From the NCBI RefSeq assembly GCF_030403435.1, contig NZ_JAUEPH010000004.1, forward strand, positions 186,001-250,000: a stretch of DNA of 64,000 nt. Reading direction: 5' to 3'. Position 1 is the first letter of the stretch. Each line of letters starts with the position of its first letter. The notes beneath the pieces are model-generated. The model was not told the DNA's origin. It searched no databases and saw only the letters and a list, made by a program, of their open reading frames with translations. The stretch comes from Algoriphagus sediminis. GTDB lineage: Bacteria > Bacteroidota > Bacteroidia > Cytophagales > Cyclobacteriaceae. This document shows positions 56,687-64,000 of the stretch, piece after piece. Position numbers and translations under genes: made by a program.

Positions 56687-57985
56687 ATGAAAAAGATAAA
56701 TAATCTATTATTCGCCTTTCTTTTGGCTTGGATGCCTTTCATGGCATCGGCCCAGATTGATGGTGAATTTATAAAACCAAGAACCGGAACATTTTTGCTT
56801 AAAAATGCAACGGTAATGACCGTAACCAATGGCACCTTAGAGAATGCATCAGTCTTGATTAAGGACGGCATGATTGCAGGTGTAGGAACTAACCTTCCCG
56901 AGGATGGTGCTGAAGTCATCGACTTATCAGGAATGTATATTTATCCAGGATTGATTGATGGAGGTACTTCACTAGGTGCTGTGGAAGTTAGTTCTGTGGC
57001 TGAGACAGTGGATAATAGGGAAATAGGAAATGTAACTCCAAATATGGAGATCCTGACTACTATCAACCCTAATTCCGTTGCCATTCCGGTAACACGAGTT
57101 TCTGGGGTGACCACGGTACTTTCTAAGCCTGTAGGAGGTTTATTTCCTGGAACTGCAGCTTTGATAAATCTGAATGGCTATACGCCCGACCAAATGTATG
57201 CTGGATTCAGAGGCGTGGTTATGGATTTCCCAAGTTCGGCTCGTCGAGGTCGCTTTGACCGAAGGTCTGATGAGGACATAGAAAAGGCAAAAGATGAGGC
57301 CGTGAAAGAAGCCAATGAAATCTGGGACAATGCAGTTGCTTTTAATGAAATGAGTTCAAATGGGGCAGAGATGCAGTATTACCCAGAAATGGAGCAGCTT
57401 GCAAAAGTAGTGGCCAAAGAGCTTCCATTAATGATCGAAGTGAATGCTGCTTCCGATATTCTTAATGCCATCGAATGGGTAAAAGACAAGGATATTGACG
57501 TGATATTCATGGGCTGTGATGAAGGCTGGAGAGTAGCAGAAGAGCTGGCAGAGTCAGGCATTCCTGTGATCGCCGGACCAGTTCAGGATCTCCCAACAAG
57601 AAGTTCAGACAGATATGATGCTGCTTATGCCAACCCTGGAAAAATGATGAAAGCGGGGGTAAAAGTTGCTATTAGAACCAATGAGGTAGAAAATGTACGA
57701 AACCTACCATTCCATGCCGCTTATGCAGCTGCGTATGGAATGGGTAAAGAAGAGGCCTTGAAAGCAGTGACTATTGTTGCCGCAGAAATCTTTGGGGTAG
57801 ACGACAAATATGGCTCTATCGAAGAAGGCAAAATGGCAAACCTTCTGGTTTCCACAGGGGATCCATTTGAAACCAGTAGCGATATTATGCATGTGTTTAT
57901 CGAAGGCTACAGAATACCTCTTTCAAACAGACATATTAGGCTTTATCAGGAATTTTTGGAGCGGGATCCAGGCCTGAATAAGTAA
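56687..57985 (+). CDS. Amidohydrolase-like exported protein without the metal ligands (trio member 3)
   Basis: 432 residues. The signal peptide ends near MASAQIDG (residue 22). The fold and the end of the domain (EEGKMANLLVSTGDPFE) match the neighbouring amidohydrolases, but the HxH loop reads YIYPGLIDGGTSLGAVE and the later His and Asp sites are absent; MIEVNAASDI replaces the HxH strand. It resembles member 1 more than member 2 in these losses. Probably a structural partner of the intact middle enzyme or a protein with a different role; this is inference from operon order. Confidence 0.82.
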   Translation: MKKINNLLFAFLLAWMPFMASAQIDGEFIKPRTGTFLLKNATVMTVTNGTLENASVLIKDGMIAGVGTNLPEDGAEVIDLSGMYIYPGLIDGGTSLGAVEVSSVAETVDNREIGNVTPNMEILTTINPNSVAIPVTRVSGVTTVLSKPVGGLFPGTAALINLNGYTPDQMYAGFRGVVMDFPSSARRGRFDRRSDEDIEKAKDEAVKEANEIWDNAVAFNEMSSNGAEMQYYPEMEQLAKVVAKELPLMIEVNAASDILNAIEWVKDKDIDVIFMGCDEGWRVAEELAESGIPVIAGPVQDLPTRSSDRYDAAYANPGKMMKAGVKVAIRTNEVENVRNLPFHAAYAAAYGMGKEEALKAVTIVAAEIFGVDDKYGSIEEGKMANLLVSTGDPFETSSDIMHVFIEGYRIPLSNRHIRLYQEFLERDPGLNK

Positions 57986-58068
57986 AATTCAACACTTTAT
58001 TGAAGCGACAGGATAATCGAATTCATTTCGTTTTTCTTGTGGCTTTTCTTTATGCTAAATTCGAGTCT

Positions 58069-59226
58069 ATGAAAAACTCAGCACTTTCACTTTTTCTATG
58101 CTTCTTATTCTTCAGCATTTCATGCCAAAGCTCAAAAGAGAAGGAAATAATCGAATCCCAAATCTCTGAACTTAAAGAGACTCTAGCCCCGGATAAAAGG
58201 GTAGCCATATGGGATATCAGCTATGAAAATGGTAAGCTGCTTGGCACGACTGATCAAGTTGAAGGGTATGAACAAATGCTTGAAACCATCAAAGAGATGG
58301 GATACCAAGTTGATGATGAAGTAGTTCGATTACCAAGCGAAGAACTCGGTGATCAAATCAGAGCACTGGTAACCATTTCAGTAGCAAACATTCGAAGTCA
58401 GCCAAAGCATTCCGCAGAATTAGCCACACAGGCCTTGATGGGCACCCCCTTGAAAGTTCTTGAAAAATCAGATGGCTGGTACAGGGTACAAACACCAGAT
58501 CAGTACATTTCTTGGGTGGATGCAAGTGGAATTCAACTCATGACCGAGGAAGAATTAGAATCCTGGTACAGAACCGCAAAAGTGGTTTTCACTGATTTTA
58601 GTGGTTTTGTTATGGATTCTAATGAACGAGTATCGGATTTAGTTGCAGGTGATATCATGGAGCTTGAATCGGAGTCTCAGGAGTTTTTCCAAGTGAAACT
58701 TCCAGATGGTCGCTCCGGTCAAATAAAAAAGTCTGAAGCCATGCCCTGGGAGCAATGGATAGCTTCAAGAGATACTGAACCTCAAAGTCTAATTTCTACT
58801 GCTAAAACTATGATGGGAGCACCCTACCTTTGGGGAGGGACCTCTATCAAGGGAGTGGATTGCTCAGGCTTCACCAAAACCATTTTTTATCTCAATGGAA
58901 AGATCATACCCAGAGATGCTTCACAGCAAGTTCTCGAGGGAGAGCAAGTGGATGTAGATAAAAACTGGGAGAATCTGGAGGTAGGGGATTTACTATTCTT
59001 CGGAAAAAAAGCCACTGAAGACAGTAAAGAACGAGTAGTTCATGTAGGAATGTGGATCGGAAATAACCAATTTATCCATTCAAGAGGAAGAGTACGGATT
59101 TCAAGCTTTGATCCGGAAAGTCCTCTTTACGATGAATATGAACTCAACAGATACCTAAGAACCAAAAGAATTCTCAATACACCATCTGAAAATATTCTAT
59201 CAGTTTCATCACTTCTCGAACTCTAA
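58069..59226 (+). CDS. NlpC/P60 peptidase (C40) lipoprotein with SH3-like domains
   Basis: 385 residues from the ATG at 58069, which opens a lipoprotein signal (LFLCFLFFSISC, Cys18); the in-frame TTG at 58000 is less likely. Two bacterial SH3-like domains (about 100-230: VANIRSQPKHSAELATQALMG and the following repeat) precede the NlpC/P60 domain. The catalytic Cys265 lies in GVDCSGFTK and His325 in VVHVGMWIGNNQF. It likely cleaves stem peptides of peptidoglycan at gamma-D-Glu bonds. It lies 83 bases after the amidohydrolase trio and 4 bases before an M28 peptidase. Confidence 0.88.
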   Translation: MKNSALSLFLCFLFFSISCQSSKEKEIIESQISELKETLAPDKRVAIWDISYENGKLLGTTDQVEGYEQMLETIKEMGYQVDDEVVRLPSEELGDQIRALVTISVANIRSQPKHSAELATQALMGTPLKVLEKSDGWYRVQTPDQYISWVDASGIQLMTEEELESWYRTAKVVFTDFSGFVMDSNERVSDLVAGDIMELESESQEFFQVKLPDGRSGQIKKSEAMPWEQWIASRDTEPQSLISTAKTMMGAPYLWGGTSIKGVDCSGFTKTIFYLNGKIIPRDASQQVLEGEQVDVDKNWENLEVGDLLFFGKKATEDSKERVVHVGMWIGNNQFIHSRGRVRISSFDPESPLYDEYELNRYLRTKRILNTPSENILSVSSLLEL

Positions 59227-59230
59227 CACT

Positions 59231-61327
59231 ATGAAAAAAATTTTAACCCCTCTCCTGCTTTTCTCTTTTGCAGTTACCGGATTCAGTCAGCAACTGGACG
59301 GTTTCTTTAAGAGTTCAGTTCAAGCTCAAAAAGAGCTAGAAGAAAAGTTCCTTCAAGCTGTCAAGCCTGAAAGATTCAAGATCCATTTACAAGAGCTCAC
59401 TAAAAACCCTCATATCACTGGAACTCCAGAAAATGAAGAAGTGGCTGCTTACATGGCTAAAATCATGAGAGAGGCGGGTATGGAAGTCACTCTTTATCCT
59501 TATGATGTGTATCTTCCAAATAATCCTGGAAAATCTCTTATTGAGATTAAAAGCCCAGAAATAATAACACTTACTCAGCAGGAAGGACCAGTTCCTGGTG
59601 ATGATTATGCAAGTGACCCAAGGCTTCACAAGGGCTTTAATGCATTTTCAGGCTCTGCTGATGTAACTGCTCAAGTGGTTTATGTGAATTTCGGAGTTAA
59701 GGCTGACTACGAGAAGCTGGAAGAGCTTGGAGTGGAATTAACGGGTAAAATTGCCATTGCTCGATATGGTGGAAACTTTAGAGGGTATAAGGCAAAGTTT
59801 GCGGAACAATATGGAGCGGCAGGTCTTATCATTTACACTGACCCAAAGGATAATGGATACTCCCGTGGAGATGTCTATCCTGATGGACCCTACTATAATG
59901 AAACTACGATTCAGCGTGGTTCTCTGCTTACCATGCCATTTACTGGTGATCCACTAACTCCGTTTAAACCGGCTTTGCCAAGAGATGGAGATAAAAAGGT
60001 AAAGAGAAAAGATCCATCAGAAATGCCCTTCCATACCATCCCGGTTAGCCCAATTGGCTATGGAGCAGCAAAGGAAATCCTATCAAGAATGACTGGAAAA
60101 GTCGCTCCAGAAGCATGGCAAGGAGGATTGGATTTTGAATATAAAGTAGAAGGTGGCGAGGAGCTTGAAGTGCGCCTAATGGTAGATCAGCCCATAGACT
60201 TTATCCGCGCGAACAATGTAGTAGGTAAGTTTACCGGAACGACCAATCCAGATGAATGGATCATTTTAGGTTGTCACTATGATGCCTGGAGCTTTGGGGC
60301 GACAGACCCTAACTCTGGAACGGCAATGCTTCTGACCTTATCTGAAGCGCTTGGAGATTTAATTGACAATGGTGGCGAACTTAAGCGATCGGTTATGATT
60401 GCGCATTGGGATGCTGAAGAGCATGGTGTCATTGGCTCCACAGAATGGGTTGAGCAGTTCAAAAAGGAGCTTGGTGCAAATGCGGTGACTTATATGAATT
60501 TTGATGCTGCCGTTTCCGGCAAAAACTTCAACGCTTCATCTGCCCCGACCATGAAAAAGGTGATCACTGAAGCCACAAAGGCAGTTCAATATCCCGGAGA
60601 AGGCAAAACAGTTTATGAGGTTTGGAAGGGAGCAAATGATGAGCCTTCCATGGGTAATCTTGGAGGAGGTTCGGATCACATTGCCTTCTACATGCATGTT
60701 GGTGTTCCTAGTTTGGGAGCAGGAGCAGGAGGTCCTACCCTATACCATTCCAATTATGATAATTTCAGCTTCTATGAAAAATTCTCAGATCCAGAATTCA
60801 AAATGGGAGGAATGGTGGCTCAGGTAGCTGGAATCATGAGTTTGAGACTATCCAATGCAGAAGTGATTCCCTATGATATACCTAGATATGCCACAGATCT
60901 AAAATCACATGTGGAGAGTTCTGAGCTAGTTGTGAAAAGAGTAGCCGAGGACTTTGGGAAATTTGATCAGGTTCATGCGGAAATTGAATCCTTGGAAAGC
61001 AAGTCTGAAAAATTTCAATCTGCCCTAAATTCAGCTTTGGAATCAGGAAGTCTTTCATCCAAAGAAATCGGCAAGCTCAATAAAGGTCTTTTGGCTTTGG
61101 AGAAAAGCTGGATCGACCCAAAGGGAATGGATTTTGGAACCTGGTATAAATCTCTTTATGTAAGTACTGATCCTTTCAGTGGATATGCCAGCTGGATACT
61201 TCCTGGAATCAGATATGAAGTAGAGACCAATAATCCCGGAAGCCTGGAAGAATGGGATAAAAAATACGCCGATGTCATTCAAGATTTAGGAAAGAAAATT
61301 GATAAGCTCACAGCAATTTTGGACTAA
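59231..61327 (+). CDS. Secreted M28 peptidase, glutamate carboxypeptidase II-like
   Basis: 698 residues. The signal peptide ends near TGFSQQ (residue 20). A protease-associated (PA) insert lies at about 125-300 (GVKADYEKLEELGVELTGKI). The M28 domain follows (about 310-560), with ligand blocks LGCHYDAWSFGATDPNSG, HWDAEEHGVIGSTEW, MNFDAAVSG and LYHSNYDNFSFYE. A C-terminal helical dimerisation domain (about 590-690) matches transferrin-receptor-like peptidases (PSMA/NAALADase family). It likely removes C-terminal Glu or other residues from peptides. It closes the five-gene run before a terminator. Confidence 0.88.
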   Translation: MKKILTPLLLFSFAVTGFSQQLDGFFKSSVQAQKELEEKFLQAVKPERFKIHLQELTKNPHITGTPENEEVAAYMAKIMREAGMEVTLYPYDVYLPNNPGKSLIEIKSPEIITLTQQEGPVPGDDYASDPRLHKGFNAFSGSADVTAQVVYVNFGVKADYEKLEELGVELTGKIAIARYGGNFRGYKAKFAEQYGAAGLIIYTDPKDNGYSRGDVYPDGPYYNETTIQRGSLLTMPFTGDPLTPFKPALPRDGDKKVKRKDPSEMPFHTIPVSPIGYGAAKEILSRMTGKVAPEAWQGGLDFEYKVEGGEELEVRLMVDQPIDFIRANNVVGKFTGTTNPDEWIILGCHYDAWSFGATDPNSGTAMLLTLSEALGDLIDNGGELKRSVMIAHWDAEEHGVIGSTEWVEQFKKELGANAVTYMNFDAAVSGKNFNASSAPTMKKVITEATKAVQYPGEGKTVYEVWKGANDEPSMGNLGGGSDHIAFYMHVGVPSLGAGAGGPTLYHSNYDNFSFYEKFSDPEFKMGGMVAQVAGIMSLRLSNAEVIPYDIPRYATDLKSHVESSELVVKRVAEDFGKFDQVHAEIESLESKSEKFQSALNSALESGSLSSKEIGKLNKGLLALEKSWIDPKGMDFGTWYKSLYVSTDPFSGYASWILPGIRYEVETNNPGSLEEWDKKYADVIQDLGKKIDKLTAILD

Positions 61328-61331
61328 AGAA

Positions 61332-61361
61332 AAAGCCTCGAATTATTTCGAGGCTTTCCTT
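61332..61361. terminator. Rho-independent terminator
   Basis: AAAGCCTCGAA (61332-61342) pairs with TTCGAGGCTTT (61347-61357) over a 4-base loop, then CCTTTTTT follows. It closes the M28 gene and, with A on the other side, may also serve the convergent S8 peptidase gene. Confidence 0.85.
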
Positions 61362-61379
61362 TTTTGGGTTCGACGGATT

Positions 61380-62945
61380 TTAGAATATCCCCACAGCCTG
61401 AGCTGCATTAAGATTTCCGTATCCGTATTGAGAGCTTTTATTCGGATATAAATCCGAAGACTCTCTCATTTTCTGGAGGATTTGATCCCTGTTGAAATTT
61501 GGATACCTCTCCCAGACCAGAGCTGCGATTCCTGCAGCGGTGGCTGTGGCAACAGAAGAACCTCCAACGGTGGAAGGAGTATTTCCAGATTGAGCCGTGG
61601 TTAAGGGCTTATTTTCAGAACCAGCTCTTTCCATGACCACGGTAAATTCTACCTGAGAACCAGAATGACAAGTATCGCATCGTTGATACCCACTACCCTC
61701 TTTTACGCCTGTTACAGCAACAGTCTCTGGCATGCTTGCAGGAAAAATTACTCCTACCCAGTTTGTAAAGGAGGTGGATGTTCCCGCTGCCGCAAAGATC
61801 AACTTACCGCGACTATGGGCATATCTCACAGCATCTGCGACCTTAGAATTAGAGAAAACATCACCAATGGACATGCTGATAATTTTTACATCCGATCTTT
61901 TTCCAAGTAGCACCAAAGCATCAGCTACTCCATCTTTTTCATTCCCAGAGTTAACAATCACATCGCTTGTACCTCTCACTGAGACCAGGTTGGAATTATA
62001 GGCCACGCCTACAGCAGCGCCCAAATTATTTCTAGGTGAAGCAATCACCCCTGACATAGCGGTACCATGCCCACATCGATCATTCGGACCATCAGGTCTC
62101 TTCCACCACCAGAATCCAGTCTGATAGGTTCCAAACTTAGAAATCTGACGATTAGTAGAAGCTCCACTGGAGAAAGCACTCCCCAACAGGGACTGGCTTG
62201 AAGAAACTCCAGTGTCGATTATTCCAACAGTAACCCCTGCGCCGGTACTGGTGGACCAGGCTTGGGAAATACCCATTTGAGGATAATTCCAGGATTGCAC
62301 AGCATTCGGTGCAATCACACTAAAATCACTTCCTGGGATATTGGCATTCGGGTCATTTGAACAGCCGGAATCACTGAAAATTCTTGCTTCCTCAGCAGCC
62401 TGAAGTAGGCTAATGTCAAACTCATAGCTAAGAGGTTCATAATACCTTACTTCCTCCATTAATCTAAGATCTCTGAGAACCTGAATATCGGCTACTTTCA
62501 TTTCCAGAAATGGCAAATCTTCATGAATGTCTGCATCCTGATTGTTTATCCTCAATTGGGGTCTTCCTTGCGCAGATCGGGATTCATTTACCTGAAAGAT
62601 TACTTTTTGCGCAGCAGCGCTCCATTGAGGGTCTCCTACAGAAATTTCACCCATGCGGGCATTAATATTTTCAGTAGAAGCAGGCTGGTAACCAATGGTC
62701 AAAATAGAGTCACTTTGTACCAAAGCACTCCAAATGACTTCATCCGTTTGATCCATCCAAACAAAGTCTCCAGTCTCCTGAATGGATTTCAAAATCAATT
62801 GATCCAGTTCCGATTGGGGAATCAAACTTGACTGTGCGGAATCTGGTACCGAGGGGGCTAACTGTGGTTCTTCTTCTTGATTACAGGCAAAAACAATCGC
62901 CAGAATAAGAAAAAGAGAAAGGGATTTTTTGGATAAAAATTTCAT
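61380..62945 (-). CDS. Subtilisin-like (S8) peptidase lipoprotein
   Basis: 521 residues. The lipoprotein signal ends at FACNQEE (Cys21). A long N-terminal part (about 30-205) looks like a pro-region or chaperone domain. The S8 domain has all three catalytic motifs: VGIIDTGVSS (Asp near 243), CGHGTAMSGV (His near 288) and GGSSVATATAAG (Ser near 460), with IVSLS-like IISMSIGDVF in between. It should degrade proteins outside the cytoplasm. The gene stands alone; no clear promoter was matched upstream. Confidence 0.88.
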   Translation of the reverse strand: MKFLSKKSLSLFLILAIVFACNQEEEPQLAPSVPDSAQSSLIPQSELDQLILKSIQETGDFVWMDQTDEVIWSALVQSDSILTIGYQPASTENINARMGEISVGDPQWSAAAQKVIFQVNESRSAQGRPQLRINNQDADIHEDLPFLEMKVADIQVLRDLRLMEEVRYYEPLSYEFDISLLQAAEEARIFSDSGCSNDPNANIPGSDFSVIAPNAVQSWNYPQMGISQAWSTSTGAGVTVGIIDTGVSSSQSLLGSAFSSGASTNRQISKFGTYQTGFWWWKRPDGPNDRCGHGTAMSGVIASPRNNLGAAVGVAYNSNLVSVRGTSDVIVNSGNEKDGVADALVLLGKRSDVKIISMSIGDVFSNSKVADAVRYAHSRGKLIFAAAGTSTSFTNWVGVIFPASMPETVAVTGVKEGSGYQRCDTCHSGSQVEFTVVMERAGSENKPLTTAQSGNTPSTVGGSSVATATAAGIAALVWERYPNFNRDQILQKMRESSDLYPNKSSQYGYGNLNAAQAVGIF

Positions 62946-63032
62946 ATTATTAGAGTTTAAAAATGATAATCAAATTAAGATACAAAAATCCCAGACACTC
63001 AGCAATTCACTCAGTATGAATCATTTATCAAA

Positions 63033-63938
63033 TCATAAATCGATTTTCTCCAGTTGCGACTTTACATAAGCTCTCAGCTCCTCTCCCTCCTCAATAGTTA
63101 CTTCTCCGGGTAAGCCCATCACAAAGCGCCCCACACCCGGTAATTGAGGGACCTCTCCATTGAAGTAGTAATGATTTCGATTTTTGATATACATGTAAGG
63201 TCTGGCATTCGGATGCTCCTCCTGCATGAGCTGATAGGCTTTTTTACTCATTTTCAATTTTACATGGAATCGGCTTTGGCCACTGAATCCAAATAAACTC
63301 GTCCCGGGCATTTTATGCTTATCCTCATGCTCCATGGGGTTTTGGCTCACGAGCAATTCTCCTACTCTTTCAATCTTAAAAATTTTCATGCTCTGGCTTT
63401 CTACTTCGAAAGCATGAATTCCCGAATAGTCATTGGTGAAAGCCACAGGTTCTACCAGCCTATCCTTTGTGGACTCACTGCTGAGCGAGTAATAATCCTT
63501 CAGCCAGATTTGTCTCTTCTCCTGCATGGCTGATGAAATTTCATCAATCATTTTAGTCAGGTGGGCTTTAAATAATTCCTGACTGCCTTGGTTGATTTCT
63601 GATCGGGATTGAAGCTTCTTCATTACAGAATCCCTATACAAACTTCCCTTGGGTGCATGCTTTAGCTGCTGAGCCAGCCATTCAGATTCATCCTTGCTCA
63701 AACCACCGAACTGTGAACCGGGCAAAATAGACGGACTAGAAAGCAATTTGTATTTGCTGAATTCCTTCACCACCTCGAAACCCAAGGCCTCCAGAAGCTT
63801 AAAATAACGATAAATGGTCCGCTCATCGGTTTGAAGATATTCCGCTAATCGATGGACCGGTTTACCCACATTGCTCTGGAGAAGATTGATAAGTTTAAAG
63901 ACCCGAAGGATTTTTTGTTGTTCTATTTTACTCGCCAT
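63033..63938 (-). CDS. WYL-domain transcriptional regulator
   Basis: 301 residues. The N-terminal helix-turn-helix (about 10-60) includes RVFKLINLLQSNVGKP and LAEYLQTDERTIYRYFKLL. The middle WYL-type domain (about 135-215) carries QIWLKDYYSLSSES and PVAFTNDYSGIHAFEVESQS, although the exact WYL triplet is not present in that form. The C-terminal extension resembles YafY-like regulators. These proteins often control stress, CRISPR or defence genes and bind small ligands or nucleic acids; no target is evident here. The gene begins 62 bases from the window end. Confidence 0.82.
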   Translation of the reverse strand: MASKIEQQKILRVFKLINLLQSNVGKPVHRLAEYLQTDERTIYRYFKLLEALGFEVVKEFSKYKLLSSPSILPGSQFGGLSKDESEWLAQQLKHAPKGSLYRDSVMKKLQSRSEINQGSQELFKAHLTKMIDEISSAMQEKRQIWLKDYYSLSSESTKDRLVEPVAFTNDYSGIHAFEVESQSMKIFKIERVGELLVSQNPMEHEDKHKMPGTSLFGFSGQSRFHVKLKMSKKAYQLMQEEHPNARPYMYIKNRNHYYFNGEVPQLPGVGRFVMGLPGEVTIEEGEELRAYVKSQLEKIDL

Positions 63939-64000
63939 GACTGAATGAATTACAGGTCGAAAATAGCTAAAGCAACTTGAATCAAATAAAAAATGACAGT

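Overview
The window looks like chromosome of a marine or free-living Bacteroidota, probably order Cytophagales (Cyclobacteriaceae-like). The evidence is its AT-rich composition, many signal peptides and lipoproteins, a TonB-dependent receptor with a carboxypeptidase-regulatory plug extension, Reg_prop, DUF4920, DUF983 and DUF6909 families, and several promoters that fit the Bacteroidota pattern TTG-N18..21-TAnnTTTG. No rRNA, tRNA, CRISPR array, prophage or intact insertion sequence was seen.

Layout. 0-0.7 kb: 3' end of tagaturonate reductase. 0.7-5.9 kb (minus): a TetR-ABC-HlyD-TolC export operon whose ABC subunit has an unusual nucleotide-binding domain. 6.0-7.9 kb (minus): a five-gene run DUF4920 / 70-aa protein / DUF983 / DoxX / DUF2237. 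8.1-10.0 kb: a HAD-phosphatase/phosphoglycerate dehydrogenase fusion closed by a strong terminator. 10.1-12.0 kb (minus): DinB-like protein and an RhlE helicase. 12.2-15.8 kb: a surface or periplasmic protein, gamma-glutamyltransferase and a DUF4386 membrane protein. 16.0-23.8 kb: three tandem DUF3604 lipoproteins followed by a membrane parvulin (PpiC) and a HupE/UreJ membrane protein. This is the best candidate for an undescribed system. 23.9-27.5 kb: a decay zone with four broken genes (stops, frameshift, remnant) around an intact alkB-tetR operon, whose promoter carries a perfect 11-bp-arm palindrome over the -7 element. 27.6-30.9 kb: two tandem type-B carboxylesterases. 31.0-34.1 kb (minus): a lipoprotein and a TonB receptor, probably for metal uptake, sharing a 17-bp operator-like motif at their two promoters. 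34.4-39.2 kb: erythromycin-esterase-like protein, a propeller lipoprotein, an alpha/beta hydrolase and a PLP histidine decarboxylase. 39.2-42.3 kb: M28 and M20 peptidases. 42.3-45.1 kb: a deacetylase-like lipoprotein and a GH9 glycosidase. 45.2-47.4 kb: katG with an OxyR-type site upstream. 47.7-51.1 kb: an NTF2-like protein, an APC permease and an aldo/keto reductase-RidA fusion. 51.1-53.4 kb (minus): msrA and a DUF6909 protein. 53.6-61.3 kb: five secreted hydrolases, including an amidohydrolase trio in which only the middle member keeps the metal ligands. 61.4-63.9 kb (minus): a subtilisin-like lipoprotein and a WYL regulator.

Together the genes describe a scavenger with a large set of exported peptidases, esterases and glycosidases, regulated efflux and alkane oxidation, and an oxidative-stress defence. 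All family calls were made by eye from motifs. Promoters and operators are pattern matches, not measured sites.
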